DNA of 64,000 bases from Sphingomonas zeae. GTDB taxonomy: Bacteria > Pseudomonadota > Alphaproteobacteria > Sphingomonadales > Sphingomonadaceae. Of this stretch, positions 20,719 through 29,452 are shown one piece after another (within the stretch, counting starts at the first letter, position 1; each line of letters starts with the position of its first letter). Under the pieces are notes generated by a model. It did not search any database. It saw only the letters and a program-made list of their open reading frames with translations, and had not been told where the DNA came from. Where the stretch lies: contig NZ_JACIFA010000007.1 in assembly GCF_014197135.1 (NCBI RefSeq), positions 62,001 through 126,000 of the forward strand. Reading direction: 5' to 3'. The position numbers were made by a program, and so were the translations under genes.

Positions 20719-21363
20719 ATGACCACCCGCCCCGCCCCGTTCGCCCGGAAAGGCCGCGATTATGTCGCCCGCCATGGCGAGACGGTCTTCAACCGGATCG
20801 GACGCATCCAGGGCGACCGGGTCGAGCTGCACACACCGCTGACCCGGCAGGGATTCGCACAAGCCGAGGCGATCGGCGAAGCCCTGCGCGAGCGGCTGGG
20901 CACGATGCCCGCGCTGACCCTCTGGTCCTCGCCGACAGGGCGCGCGCTCCAGACCTTGGCGGTGATCGCCGAGCATCTGACGCTCGACTGGCACGAAACG
21001 CGGCAGGACCTCCGGCTGATCGAGCTGGGTTTCGGCAGCTGGGGCGGACAGGATTTCGCCGCGCTGACTGCGATTCACGGCCCCATCGTCCATCCGCACG
21101 GCATGGCGGTGGGCGCGCCCGATGGCGAAAGCTATGCGGCGATGGCGGCCCGGCTGTCGGCCTGGTCGGACGACACGGCCGAGCATGACGGCGACCGGCT
21201 GATCCTGATGCATGGCCTGTCCAGCCGGGTGCTGCGCGGGCTGCTGTTGGGGTTGCCCGACGACGCGCTGTGCGGCGTTCCGGTGGCGGAGCGCCTGCCA
21301 CAGGGATCGATCGTGATGATCGAGGGCGGGGTCGAGACGATGATCCACCGGGCTGGCCCATGA
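20719..21363 (+). CDS. Histidine phosphatase (phosphoglycerate-mutase-like) family protein
   Basis: 214 residues. The catalytic signature is YVARHGETVFN (phospho-His in RHGE), with SSPTGRALQT and LMHGLSSRVLRGLLL supplying further pocket residues including the second His. Such enzymes dephosphorylate small molecules or proteins; the substrate cannot be read from sequence. The next gene begins on its stop codon (ATGA), suggesting co-translation. Confidence 0.85.
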   Translation: MTTRPAPFARKGRDYVARHGETVFNRIGRIQGDRVELHTPLTRQGFAQAEAIGEALRERLGTMPALTLWSSPTGRALQTLAVIAEHLTLDWHETRQDLRLIELGFGSWGGQDFAALTAIHGPIVHPHGMAVGAPDGESYAAMAARLSAWSDDTAEHDGDRLILMHGLSSRVLRGLLLGLPDDALCGVPVAERLPQGSIVMIEGGVETMIHRAGP

Positions 21364-21983
21364 AGCGGCTGGACCATGATGACATCCCATTGAACCATTA
21401 TGAGCCCCTCCCCTTCAGGGGAGGGGTTGGGGTGAGGGGTCGCCCCGAACCGCACGCTTGCGGGTCCGCCCCGCCCCCGGCCCCTCCCCTGAAGGGGAGG
21501 GGTAGGCCCATCTCATGTCATCTTGCCCTAGGTCTGTGTCTGGCGCTGATCGCCGCGCCCGTCCTCGCCCGCGAGACGATCGGCATCTACAAGGGCTGGG
21601 GCGCATTCCGCGATCCCGACCGCTGCTATGCCATTGCCAAGCCTGTGCTGGCGAACGGACGCGTCGGCGGATTCGCCAGCGTCGGCACCTGGCCCGCCAA
21701 GCGGCTGCGCGAATCTTTCCACGCGCATCTGAGCCTCCCCCGCGACCGCGCCGCAGCCGTCACGCTGGCGATCGGCGAGCGCCGCTTTCCGCTGGTCGGC
21801 ACCCCCCAGGACGTCTGGGCACCCGACGCCGCCACCGACCACGCGCTGGTCATGGCGATGCGCTCCGGCCGCAGCATGAGCATCTCCGCCGTCGATCCAC
21901 GCCACCGCCCCTTCGCCGACACCTATGCGCTGGCGGGGGCGGCGGCGGCGATCGATGCGGCGACCTTGGCGTGTGTGGGGTAA
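21360..21983 (+). CDS. Secreted protein of unknown function with repeat inside its N-terminal region
   Basis: 207 codons if read from the ATG that overlaps the phosphatase stop. After about 15 residues the frame passes through a G-rich inverted repeat (21404-21503) and only then reaches a hydrophobic segment typical of a signal peptide ([16 protein letters not shown]). The mature part ([24 protein letters not shown]..) has an IalB-like pattern with two Cys, and resembles a sphingomonad family of unknown function. No ATG/GTG/TTG lies in frame between repeat and signal segment, so the repeat may have landed inside the gene. Confidence 0.6.
   Translation: MKRLDHDDIPLNHYEPLPFRGGVGVRGRPEPHACGSAPPPAPPLKGRGRPISCHLALGLCLALIAAPVLARETIGIYKGWGAFRDPDRCYAIAKPVLANGRVGGFASVGTWPAKRLRESFHAHLSLPRDRAAAVTLAIGERRFPLVGTPQDVWAPDAATDHALVMAMRSGRSMSISAVDPRHRPFADTYALAGAAAAIDAATLACVG
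21404..21503. repeat. G-rich inverted repeat pair inside a coding frame
   Basis: CCCCTCCCCTTCAGGGGAGGGG at the left and CCCCTCCCCTGAAGGGGAGGGG at the right, each itself a hairpin, about 80 bp apart. The family differs from the four-hairpin elements. The frame stays open through it. Confidence 0.75.
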
Positions 21984-21990
21984 CGCTTAT

Positions 21991-22115
21991 TCCTCCCCGG
22001 CAAGGGGAGGGGGACCATGCGCAGCATGGTGGAGGGGGATCACCACATAGGACACCCGGTGGGGAAGCCCCCTCCGTCAGCGCTACGCGCTGCCATCTCC
22101 CCTTGCAGGGGAGGA
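21991..22115. repeat. Complete REP-like element, type A then inverted type B
   Basis: Four hairpins (CCTCCCCGGCAAGGGGAGG; ACCATGCGCAGCATGGT; a ~25-nt spacer; CCGTCAGCGCTACGCGCTG; CTCCCCTTGCAGGGGAGG). It fills the gap before rlmN. Confidence 0.85.
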
Positions 22116-22150
22116 TGGAAATCCCCCCGATTTTGCGCTATGGCTGCGCG

Positions 22151-23359
22151 ATGCAGACAGTTTCGGCCGCCCTCATGCCCATTCCGGGGCACATCGATCC
22201 CGTGCCCGTGCCGCGCGGGGTGCAACCGCGTCCCGATGGTCGCGTCGACCTGATCGGCCTGACCAAGGACCAGCTTCGCGAGGCGCTGCTGTCTGGCGGC
22301 ATGGAGCTGAAGCAGGCCAAGCTGCGCTCCAAGCAGATCTGGCACTGGCTCTATAATCGCGGCGCGACCCGTTTCGCCGACATGACCGACATCGCCAAGG
22401 CGCAGCATCCCTGGCTGGAGGAGCGCTTCGTCATCGGCCGCCCCGAAGTGGTCGAGGCGCAGGTGTCGAACGACGGCACGCGCAAGTGGCTGCTGCGTTC
22501 GGCCGACGGGCAGGATTATGAGATGGTGTTCATCCCCGACGCCGATCGGGGAACGCTATGCGTGTCGAGCCAGGTCGGCTGCACGCTCAACTGCCGCTTC
22601 TGCCACACCGGCACGATGCGCCTTGTCCGCAACCTGACCGCGGGCGAGATCGTCGGGCAGGTCATGCTGGCGCGCGACTCGCTTGGCGAATGGCCCAGCC
22701 AGCCCGAGGGGCGGATGCTGACCAACATCGTCATGATGGGCATGGGCGAGCCGCTCTATAATTTCGATGCGGTGCGCGACGCGCTGAAGCTGGTGATGGA
22801 CGGCGATGGCCTGGCGCTGTCCAAGCGTCGCATCACCCTGTCGACCAGCGGCGTCGTGCCGATGATGGCGCGCGCGGGCGCGGAGATCGGCGTGAACCTG
22901 GCCGTGTCGCTCCATGCCGTCACCAAGGACGTGCGCGACGAGCTGGTGCCGCTCAACAAGAAATACGGCATCGAGGAATTGCTGCAGGCCTGCGCCGACT
23001 ATCCGGGTGCCAACAACGCGCGGCGCATCACCTTTGAATATGTGATGCTGAAGGACAAGAACGACTCGGACGCCGATGCGCACGAACTGGTCCGGCTGCT
23101 GCGCCATTACGACCTGCCCGCCAAGGTGAACCTGATTCCGTTCAATCCCTGGCCCGGCGCCGATTACGAATGCTCGACGCCGGAGCGGATTCGCCGGTTC
23201 TCCGACATCGTGTTCGAGGGCGGCATCTCCGCCCCCGTCCGCACGCCGCGCGGCCGCGACATCGATGCGGCCTGTGGCCAGCTGAAGACCGCCGCCGAGA
23301 AGAAGAGCCGCGCGCAGCTCGACCGCGAGGCGGAAGAGAAGTTCGCGGCTTTGGGGTAA
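22151..23359 (+). CDS. rlmN: 23S rRNA/tRNA A2503/A37 methyltransferase (radical SAM)
   Basis: 402 residues from the ATG at 22151. The radical-SAM cluster CTLNCRFC (C-x3-C-x2-C) is near residue 145, preceded by the helical N-terminal domain ([25 protein letters not shown]), with [10 protein letters not shown] and the C-terminal catalytic Cys region ([18 protein letters not shown]). It makes 2-methyladenosine in rRNA and some tRNAs. An in-frame ATG at 22115 is possible but lies in the repeat. Repeats bracket the gene on both sides. Confidence 0.95.
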   Translation: MQTVSAALMPIPGHIDPVPVPRGVQPRPDGRVDLIGLTKDQLREALLSGGMELKQAKLRSKQIWHWLYNRGATRFADMTDIAKAQHPWLEERFVIGRPEVVEAQVSNDGTRKWLLRSADGQDYEMVFIPDADRGTLCVSSQVGCTLNCRFCHTGTMRLVRNLTAGEIVGQVMLARDSLGEWPSQPEGRMLTNIVMMGMGEPLYNFDAVRDALKLVMDGDGLALSKRRITLSTSGVVPMMARAGAEIGVNLAVSLHAVTKDVRDELVPLNKKYGIEELLQACADYPGANNARRITFEYVMLKDKNDSDADAHELVRLLRHYDLPAKVNLIPFNPWPGADYECSTPERIRRFSDIVFEGGISAPVRTPRGRDIDAACGQLKTAAEKKSRAQLDREAEEKFAALG

Positions 23360-23364
23360 GGCAA

Positions 23365-23494
23365 TCCTCCCCGGCACGGGGAGGTGGCAGCGCGGCGCGC
23401 TGACGGAGGGGGGCTTCCACTAAGGGTGTCCTTTGCGGCGAACCCCCTCCACCATGCTTCGCATGGTCCCCCTCCCCGCTTGCGGGGAGGATTT
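23365..23494. repeat. Complete REP-like element, type B then inverted type A
   Basis: Four hairpins between the convergent rlmN and cfa genes, touching the cfa stop codon. It has the same order as the copies at 7848 and 44323. Confidence 0.85.
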
Positions 23495-24720
23495 TAGTCC
23501 CGCAGCGCGCGCTCGCCTTCGAACATATAATCCCGCGTTACCGGCACCGAGAGCCGCCCGCGCGTTAGCTGCACCTGATAGTTGCACAGCCCGCCATTGC
23601 GGAACGCCGCGCCCGCGCCCGCCAGATAGAACAGCCACATCCGATAGAAACGCTCGTCATACAGCTCGACGATGCGGTCCTTCGCCGCCACGGTGCGATC
23701 GTACCAGATGTCGAGCGTCCAGCCATAATGGCAGCGCAGCACCTCGACATCGGTCAGGAACATGCGCAAGCCTTCCTGCGCACGCACGATCTCCGACAGC
23801 GCAGGGTTATAGCCGCCGGGGAAGATATATTTGGTCGTCCAGTCGTCGGTGACGCCCGGCCCGTTCAGCCGCCCGATCGTATGGAGCAGCATCACGCCGT
23901 CCTCGGTCAGCAGGTCGCGGCACTTGCGGAAGAAGGTGCGATATTGCGGCGGGCCGACATGCTCGAACATGCCGACCGAGACGATGCGGTCGAACTGGCC
24001 CTCCACGCGGCGATAGTCGATCAGCTCGAACTTCACCTTGTCCGACACGCCCAGCGCCTCGGCCCGCGCGCGCGCGACCTTGAGCTGTTCCTCGGACAGG
24101 GTGACGCCCAGCACTTCCGCGCCGCATTTCTGGTGCAGGTACAGCGCCATGCCGCCCCAGCCACAGCCGATGTCGAGGACCTTCATCCCCGGCTCGATCG
24201 CCAGCTTGGCGGCGATATGCGCCTTCTTGTCGCGTTGCGCGCGTTCCAGATCATTCTGCGGGTCGGTGAAATAGGCGCAGCTATATTGCTTGTCGGTGTC
24301 GAGAAAGAGTTCGTACAATGTGCCCGACAGGTCGTAATGGTGCGCGACGTTCTTCTTCGACCGGCGCTCCATGTTGATCCGGTCGATGCGATGCTTGATC
24401 GCGCCCACCGTGCGGACCAGTCGCGAGGGGTTCAGGTTTGCGCGGCCCGCTTCCCACTTGTCGTTGGCGGTCAGCAGTTCGACCAGGTCGCGGACATCGC
24501 CCTTCTCGACGACCAGGCGGCCGTCCATGAAGCATTCGCCCGCCGCCAGCGCAGGATTACGGACGATCTGCCCGGCGACGCGGCCGTCGGTGAAGCGGAT
24601 CGCAACATCCGGATAACCGGGCTCGGGCGAGCCGAACTCGCGGACCGTGCCGTCATGATGGGTAAGGGACAGGCGGCCCTTGCGGACCGCGCGCGACAGA
24701 AAGAGATCGATCAGCGCCAT
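23494..24720 (-). CDS. cfa: Cyclopropane-fatty-acyl-phospholipid synthase
   Basis: 408 residues. The SAM-binding motif VLDIGCGWGGMALYL is near residue 175, preceded by NVAHHYDLSGTLYELFLD, the family hallmark, and followed by SVGMFEHVGPPQYRTFF. The enzyme adds a methylene bridge to unsaturated acyl chains of membrane phospholipids, usually in stationary phase or acid stress. It lies 18 bp downstream of the molybdoenzyme gene on the same strand and may share its transcript. Confidence 0.95.
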   Translation of the reverse strand: MALIDLFLSRAVRKGRLSLTHHDGTVREFGSPEPGYPDVAIRFTDGRVAGQIVRNPALAAGECFMDGRLVVEKGDVRDLVELLTANDKWEAGRANLNPSRLVRTVGAIKHRIDRINMERRSKKNVAHHYDLSGTLYELFLDTDKQYSCAYFTDPQNDLERAQRDKKAHIAAKLAIEPGMKVLDIGCGWGGMALYLHQKCGAEVLGVTLSEEQLKVARARAEALGVSDKVKFELIDYRRVEGQFDRIVSVGMFEHVGPPQYRTFFRKCRDLLTEDGVMLLHTIGRLNGPGVTDDWTTKYIFPGGYNPALSEIVRAQEGLRMFLTDVEVLRCHYGWTLDIWYDRTVAAKDRIVELYDERFYRMWLFYLAGAGAAFRNGGLCNYQVQLTRGRLSVPVTRDYMFEGERALRD

Positions 24721-24738
24721 ATGGCACGCCCTAGTGCC

Positions 24739-25482
24739 TTAAATTCCGGCGTACCAGTCATAATCGACGTGATCTTCCCAGTATCCGCCCTTGCCCAAAC
24801 CTATGTTATCCAGACTTTGCACGGCATCGATCCGCATCAGATATTTGGCGTGCTTGTAGCCCAGTTGCCGCTCGACCCGCAGTCGCAAGGGCGCGCCGTG
24901 GCCGATGTCCAGCATCCGCCCGTTCATGCCCCAGGCCAGGATCGTCTGGGGATGGAAGGCATCGATCAGGTCGATGGACTCGTAATAGGGCTGCCCGCCA
25001 TAGAGGTCGGCACAGGTGAAGACGACATAGCGCGCCCGCGTGCTGATATCGGCGGCCTTCAGGATATTGCCCAGCATCGGCCCCATCCACTCGCCGATCG
25101 CGCTCCATCCCTCGACACAGTCGTGGCGGGTGATCTGGCGACGCGCCGGGAACTCGCCGATCTGGCGCAGCGAGAGCGACAGCGGCTTGCCGACCAGCCC
25201 GCCGACCGTCAGCCGCCAGTCCTGAAAACGGTTGGCGGCGAGCGCGGCATATTCGGGCGTGCCCGGATTGCGGGTGCCGTTGGTGCGGAAGATCGGTGAC
25301 ATCTGGTCGCGACGATATTCAGGCGCGAGTGCCCCGCGATCCATCAGCGCGCGTTGCAGCCCCTTTTGCATGTCCTCGCCCGCGAACAGGATCTTGCGCG
25401 CGGTCGGCTGCTGGATGACCCTGTCGCAGCCTGCCAGAAGCAGCCCAGCGCCGCCGGTGAGGATGGTACGCCGCCTGATCAT
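24739..25482 (-). CDS. Molybdopterin-dependent oxidoreductase (sulfite oxidase/MsrP fold), lipoprotein-like
   Basis: 247 residues. The N-terminus MIRRRTILTGGAGLLLAGC combines a run of arginines with a lipobox-like LLAGC, so export with lipid attachment is plausible. The Moco domain shows HDCVEGWSAIGEWMG with the Cys that ligates Mo in this fold, and GHGAPLRLRVERQLGYKHAKY. It resembles MsrP (YedY), but its partner is a cytochrome b561-like gene rather than MsrQ. The start overlaps the cytochrome stop (ATGA). Substrate unknown; a sulfur or N-oxide is possible. Confidence 0.85.
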   Translation of the reverse strand: MIRRRTILTGGAGLLLAGCDRVIQQPTARKILFAGEDMQKGLQRALMDRGALAPEYRRDQMSPIFRTNGTRNPGTPEYAALAANRFQDWRLTVGGLVGKPLSLSLRQIGEFPARRQITRHDCVEGWSAIGEWMGPMLGNILKAADISTRARYVVFTCADLYGGQPYYESIDLIDAFHPQTILAWGMNGRMLDIGHGAPLRLRVERQLGYKHAKYLMRIDAVQSLDNIGLGKGGYWEDHVDYDWYAGI

Positions 25483-26213
25483 TCCGGAACCCTCCAGCGG
25501 CCGGTAATCATCGACCGCATTTCGTTGAGCGGCCCGGCCAGGATGACCAGCACCAGATGGACGATGGTGAACAGCGCGAGCAATGTCGCGGTGATGAAGT
25601 GGATCGACCGCGCCGATTGTCGCCCGCCCAGCAGCTCCAGCACCCAGGGCCAGGCGGCGTTCATGCCGGGCGACAGCGCGATGCCGGTCAGGATGGCGAG
25701 CGGCAGGGCGACGAACAACACGGCCACATAGCTCAGCTTCTGGAACAGATTGTAGCGCCTCGGATCGCGCTCGTCATGAAAGCGGAATACCAGATGCCGC
25801 CGGAAATCCGCCCATATGGCAGCAGGGCGAAGCTCCCGCCCCCGGATGCGCAGGTCGCGCTGGAAATGCCGCGTGACCAGCCCGCCGATCATATAGGCGA
25901 GCAGGCCGAAGCCCAGCACCAGCGCGAAAAACAGATGCCAACGCCGCGAGATCGCCAGATTGTAGCGCGCCGGGATGGTCAGCCAGGCCGGGAAATGCGG
26001 CAGGCTCGCCCAGGCGTGATCGAAATTGGCGCCGTAACGCCCCCAATATAGCCGGGGATGCGCATTGGAGATGCCCAGCCCCGATCCCAGCAGGATCAGC
26101 ACCGCCACCGCATTGACCCAATGCCAGATGCGCGTCACCCAGCCATGGCGGGGGATGACGGCGCCTGGTGCCTCCGGGGCTCTTTCCGGCTCGGTCGGCG
26201 TTCCGGCTTCCAT
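25479..26213 (-). CDS. Cytochrome b561-type membrane subunit
   Basis: 244 residues from the ATG at 26213 (GGGAG 5 nt upstream; an earlier ATG-like start at 26249 is less well spaced). Four or so transmembrane helices carry conserved His residues (RIWHWVNAVAV, RRWHLFFALVLGF, HFITATLLALFTIVHLVLV) suited to ligate two b hemes. It probably passes quinol electrons to the exported molybdoenzyme encoded next. It is divergent from the flavin reductase, with only 25 bp between start codons. Confidence 0.85.
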   Translation of the reverse strand: MEAGTPTEPERAPEAPGAVIPRHGWVTRIWHWVNAVAVLILLGSGLGISNAHPRLYWGRYGANFDHAWASLPHFPAWLTIPARYNLAISRRWHLFFALVLGFGLLAYMIGGLVTRHFQRDLRIRGRELRPAAIWADFRRHLVFRFHDERDPRRYNLFQKLSYVAVLFVALPLAILTGIALSPGMNAAWPWVLELLGGRQSARSIHFITATLLALFTIVHLVLVILAGPLNEMRSMITGRWRVPE

Positions 26214-26238
26214 CCACACTCCCTTTCGGTGACCATCC

Positions 26239-26859
26239 ATGATCGACAACTGGCATTTCTACGAACCCGTCAACGGTCATGGACTGGCGCATGATCCCTT
26301 GAACGCGATCGTGGCCCCCCGCCCGATCGGCTGGATCGGCAGCCGGTCGGGGGCGGGCGTCAATAATCTGGCACCCTACAGCTTTTTCAACGTCTTCAAC
26401 TACCGTCCGCCGCTGATCGGCTTTTCGTCGCAAGGATGGAAGGACTCGGTCGCCAATATCGCCGAGACCAAGGTGTTCACCTGGAACCTCGCCACCATGA
26501 CGCTGGCCGAGGCGATGAACGCCAGCGCGACGAGCGTGGCCGCGGACGTGGACGAGTTCGCCCTGGCCGGGGTGACAGCCGAGGAAGGCAAGCTGGTCGC
26601 GGCGCCACGCGTGGCGGAAAGCCCGGTGTCGTTCGAATGCCGCCTGACCCAGTTGATCCGGCTGGAGACCAAGGAGGGCCACGAACTCGACCAGTGGCTG
26701 GTCATCGGCGAGGCGGTGGGCATCCATATCGCCGCCGACCTGATCGAAAACGGCATCTACCAGACCGCCAGCGCCCGCCCGATCCTGCGCGGCGGCGGAC
26801 CGGTCGATTATTTCGAGGTGACGGAGGCGGCCCGGTTCGAAATGCGGCGCCCGGGTTGA
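26239..26859 (+). CDS. Flavin reductase family protein (FMN-binding)
   Basis: 206 residues of the split-barrel FMN-binding fold: IVAPRPIGWIGSRSGAGVNNLAPYSFFN is the FMN-binding signature of this family (seen in residues ~25-52), followed by ATMTLAEAMNASA and SFECRLTQLIRLE. Related proteins reduce flavins or bind FMN in detoxification; the exact reaction is not evident. Divergent from the cytochrome gene. Confidence 0.85.
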   Translation: MIDNWHFYEPVNGHGLAHDPLNAIVAPRPIGWIGSRSGAGVNNLAPYSFFNVFNYRPPLIGFSSQGWKDSVANIAETKVFTWNLATMTLAEAMNASATSVAADVDEFALAGVTAEEGKLVAAPRVAESPVSFECRLTQLIRLETKEGHELDQWLVIGEAVGIHIAADLIENGIYQTASARPILRGGGPVDYFEVTEAARFEMRRPG

Positions 26860-26949
26860 TCCCAAGCGGTTGCAGGCTTCGCCTTGCTGGATACCGTGAC
26901 ATGCCAGCGGAAATCGGTAGAGTCGGCGGCGGCCGATCGGGAGCATGGC

Positions 26950-27537
26950 ATGGGGGTAGAGGTAGAACGCCACGGGGAAACTCCCGTGATCCTGTTGCGG
27001 GGACAGTTCAGTCCCCAGCTTCGCCTCTATTTCCTGGCCTATTGGACGGTGACGGTCGTCGCGTCCATCGTGGGCATCCTTCTCTTGCCGATCTGGCTGG
27101 TGATCGGTCCGCCCTGGATCCGACGCTATCACGCCGCGTTGCGATGCGATCTGACGGAACGCAGCGTGGTCATCGCCAAGGGACTGATCTTTCGTCGCGA
27201 ACTGACCATCCCGCTGGACAAGATTCAGGACATATCGATCCGTGAGGGGCCGCTGCTCAAGAAATTCGGCCTTTTGCAGTTGCGCGTGGAAACGGCCGGG
27301 CAAAGCCAATCGGCGTCGGGCAAGTCCGACGCCGACCTGATCGGCCTGGTCGACGCCCGCGCGGTGCGGGATCGGATCCTGGAACAGCGCGACCGGCTGG
27401 CTTTGACGGACAGCTCCGGCACCGCGCCGTCATCGGATCGACAGGTTCTGATCGACATCCGCGACAGCCTGTTGCGTCTGGAGCAGGCGATCGGCGGGCG
27501 GGCGGCCGGTTCGTCGCCGCCGTCCGATCAGGAATAG
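26950..27537 (+). CDS. PH-domain (YdbS-like) membrane protein
   Basis: 195 residues from the ATG at 26950 with GGGAGC upstream. One or two TM helices (about residues 25-50) are followed by a bacterial PH domain (RRYHAALRCDLTERSVVIAKGLIFRRELTIPLDKIQDI is the classic stretch, residues ~56-95). The C-terminal tail is hydrophilic and helical. Related YdbS/YdbT proteins act in the cell envelope. It overlaps the convergent TauE/SafE gene by 10 bp at the 3' ends. Confidence 0.8.
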   Translation: MGVEVERHGETPVILLRGQFSPQLRLYFLAYWTVTVVASIVGILLLPIWLVIGPPWIRRYHAALRCDLTERSVVIAKGLIFRRELTIPLDKIQDISIREGPLLKKFGLLQLRVETAGQSQSASGKSDADLIGLVDARAVRDRILEQRDRLALTDSSGTAPSSDRQVLIDIRDSLLRLEQAIGGRAAGSSPPSDQE

Positions 27538-28286
27538 CCGCGCCAGAAAAAGACGAGAGTCGTCACCGTCGTAAGCAACAGGGTCCAGCCCCGGATCAAA
27601 CCGGCGGGCAGTTTGCGCCCGATGATCGCGCCGCTCCACCCGCCCAGGACGCCGCCCGCCAGCATGGGCAGGCATTGAGCCCAGGCAACCATGCCGGTGA
27701 CGACGAACACGAGCGTCGCGGCGGCATTGGCCGTGGCCAGCATCAGGGTGCGGGGCGCGGCAAGCTGGGCCGGGTTGCGTCCGGACAACAGGCCCCATGC
27801 CGCCGTCAACATCATGCCGATGCCACCGCCGAAATAGCCGCCATAGATGCCCAACACCGCCTGCGCCCCCATCAGCGCGCGCGGTCCCGGTCGGGCGATA
27901 CGGGCCAGCCAGTCCGAGGCGTGCCGCCCGCCCGCGATCGCGAGCGTCGCGGTCAGGAGCAGCCAGGGCACGATCAGGTCGAAGGCGCGTGGTGGCGTCA
28001 GGAACAACAGGATGCTGCCCAGCAGCGCAAATACGAAGGTCAGCGCCGCCATCCGCCGCATCGACACGCCCATTACGGGCTCCAGCCCGTGCCGATAGGC
28101 CCAGACGCTCGCCATGGCGGCGGGCTGCAGCGCGACATTGGAGGTGGCATTGGCAATGGTGGAGGGCAATCCCAGCGCGATCAGCGTCGGCATGGTCGAA
28201 AAGCTGCCGCCCCCCGCCAGCGCATTCATCGCGCCGCCGACAAAGCCGCCAACGGCCGCCAGCGCAAGAAAGGTCCAGTCGATCAT
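27528..28286 (-). CDS. TauE/SafE (TSUP) family permease
   Basis: 252 residues from the ATG at 28286; the upstream frame is degenerate repeat sequence. Eight or so hydrophobic segments, with the family motifs GGFVGGAMNALAGGGSF at the N-terminus and GIYGGYFGGGIGMML in the middle. TSUP proteins move sulfite, sulfonates or other organosulfur anions across the inner membrane. Upstream on the same strand lie the TIGR01244 gene and a small membrane gene, so a sulfur-handling group is plausible. Confidence 0.88.
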   Translation of the reverse strand: MIDWTFLALAAVGGFVGGAMNALAGGGSFSTMPTLIALGLPSTIANATSNVALQPAAMASVWAYRHGLEPVMGVSMRRMAALTFVFALLGSILLFLTPPRAFDLIVPWLLLTATLAIAGGRHASDWLARIARPGPRALMGAQAVLGIYGGYFGGGIGMMLTAAWGLLSGRNPAQLAAPRTLMLATANAAATLVFVVTGMVAWAQCLPMLAGGVLGGWSGAIIGRKLPAGLIRGWTLLLTTVTTLVFFWRGYS

Positions 28287-28314
28287 CGGGGACGGTAACG
28301 CGTAATGGGGGAAG

Positions 28315-28455
28315 TTTGTCCCTCCACCATCGCTGGCACGATGGTCCCCTTCCGTAAGCACCACCTGGGGACGGACAGGGCTGCAAAATCCTCCCTAAGC
28401 GGCGCTTGGAGAAGGAGACCGCCCGGCCCGGCCGGGTGGTGGAAAGGCATTCCCC
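28315..28455. repeat. Degenerate REP-like element
   Basis: Recognisable pieces (CCCTCCACCATCG..CGATGGTCCCC, AATCCTCCC.., CCGGGTGGTGG) in the order of the four-hairpin family but with many changes. It lies between the TSUP gene and the small membrane gene. Probably an old copy. Confidence 0.55.
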
Positions 28456-28461
28456 CCGCAG

Positions 28462-28866
28462 TCATCGCGGGGCCAGCCGCCGGATGTCGAGCACGTCCAC
28501 CCCGGCCAGCATCACCGGCCCGAAGCGCCCTTCGACCTCGGCGACGATGCCCTTGGTGGTCGAGCGCACGCGCGCCCAGGGAATTTCGCGTACCACCATG
28601 CGGCGGCCGTGCAGCTTGACCGCCGCGACCCGGCCATCGGTCGCCACCGCCAGCGCACCCTGCCCATCGGCACCGACCACGGCTCCGGCCACGGTAAAAC
28701 CCGTCAACGCCGACTCGGCGGCGGCCGCCACATCCTCGGGCGAGCCGATGCGGCGGTCGCGGCGGCGGGTGCACAGCCAGGCGACACCGGCACCGCCGAG
28801 CCCCACGCCGACGCCCAGCCCGGCCAGCGCCCAGGGCGTCACCGCACCGGCGAGCGGCAGGATCAT
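28462..28866 (-). CDS. Small membrane protein of unknown function
   Basis: 134 residues with one N-terminal helix (WALAGLGVGVGLGGAGVAWL) and a cytoplasmic, beta-rich domain. Its start overlaps the stop of the TIGR01244 gene (ATGA), so it is translated from the same message. I do not recognise the family; its conservation with the sulfurtransferase-like gene would be the first clue to its role. Confidence 0.7.
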   Translation of the reverse strand: MILPLAGAVTPWALAGLGVGVGLGGAGVAWLCTRRRDRRIGSPEDVAAAAESALTGFTVAGAVVGADGQGALAVATDGRVAAVKLHGRRMVVREIPWARVRSTTKGIVAEVEGRFGPVMLAGVDVLDIRRLAPR

Positions 28867-29294
28867 CCGGCGTTGCCCGCCAGCGCATCCAGGGTCGGCC
28901 GCAGGCCGGACAGGTCATAACCTGCCCCTTCGGCCTGCATCACGATCAGGGTCGGATTGCGCCCCGCCTTGGCCGCCGCCAGCGCCCACAGGTTGCAGCT
29001 GCGCGTACCGGACCGGCAATAGGCCAGCACTGGCCCCTTGGCCTCGACCAGCGCCTGGGTCATCTGATCGACCATCTCATGGCTGAACCCACCGGGCGTC
29101 ACGGGAATGGCGGTATAGGCCAGACCATGGTCCTCGGCCGCCGCGCGAATCGAGTCGCCGGTCGGCTGGCCCGGTTCCTCGCCGTCGGGACGGTTGTTGA
29201 CGATGGCGGAATAGCCCGCCGCCTTGATCGCGGCGACATCCTCGGGCCGGATCTGGGGAGCGACGGCGACGCTTTCATTGATTGGGCGGATCAT
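28863..29294 (-). CDS. TIGR01244 / DUF442 sulfurtransferase-like phosphatase-fold protein
   Basis: 143 residues from the ATG at 29294, which has AGGTGA 8 nt upstream (a GTG nine bases earlier lacks one). Catalytic loop AYCRSGTRS in a dual-specificity-phosphatase fold and the N-terminal PINESVAVAPQIRPEDVAAI block identify the Blh N-terminal-like family. In other bacteria relatives are linked to sulfide or persulfide metabolism; here it is next to a TSUP permease. No fused metallo-beta-lactamase domain is present. Confidence 0.85.
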   Translation of the reverse strand: MIRPINESVAVAPQIRPEDVAAIKAAGYSAIVNNRPDGEEPGQPTGDSIRAAAEDHGLAYTAIPVTPGGFSHEMVDQMTQALVEAKGPVLAYCRSGTRSCNLWALAAAKAGRNPTLIVMQAEGAGYDLSGLRPTLDALAGNAG

Positions 29295-29452
29295 GCGGTT
29301 CACCTATTCAATGGGCCGTTTCACCGCAACCGGTGCCAGCCCCGCTTTGCCGGAAAAGACGCATCAGTGGCGCATCGGGTCCGGCCACCGACGGAACATA
29401 CCGCCCCGCGCCACGTCTGGTTGCCGTCCCTCATTGTCCAGGAGCTGGCCCC

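Noticed and set aside
21515..22150. Long N-terminal extension of rlmN
   Set aside because: The frame upstream of 22151 is antisense-like or repeat sequence and overlaps the secreted protein gene in another frame; RlmN homology begins after 22151.
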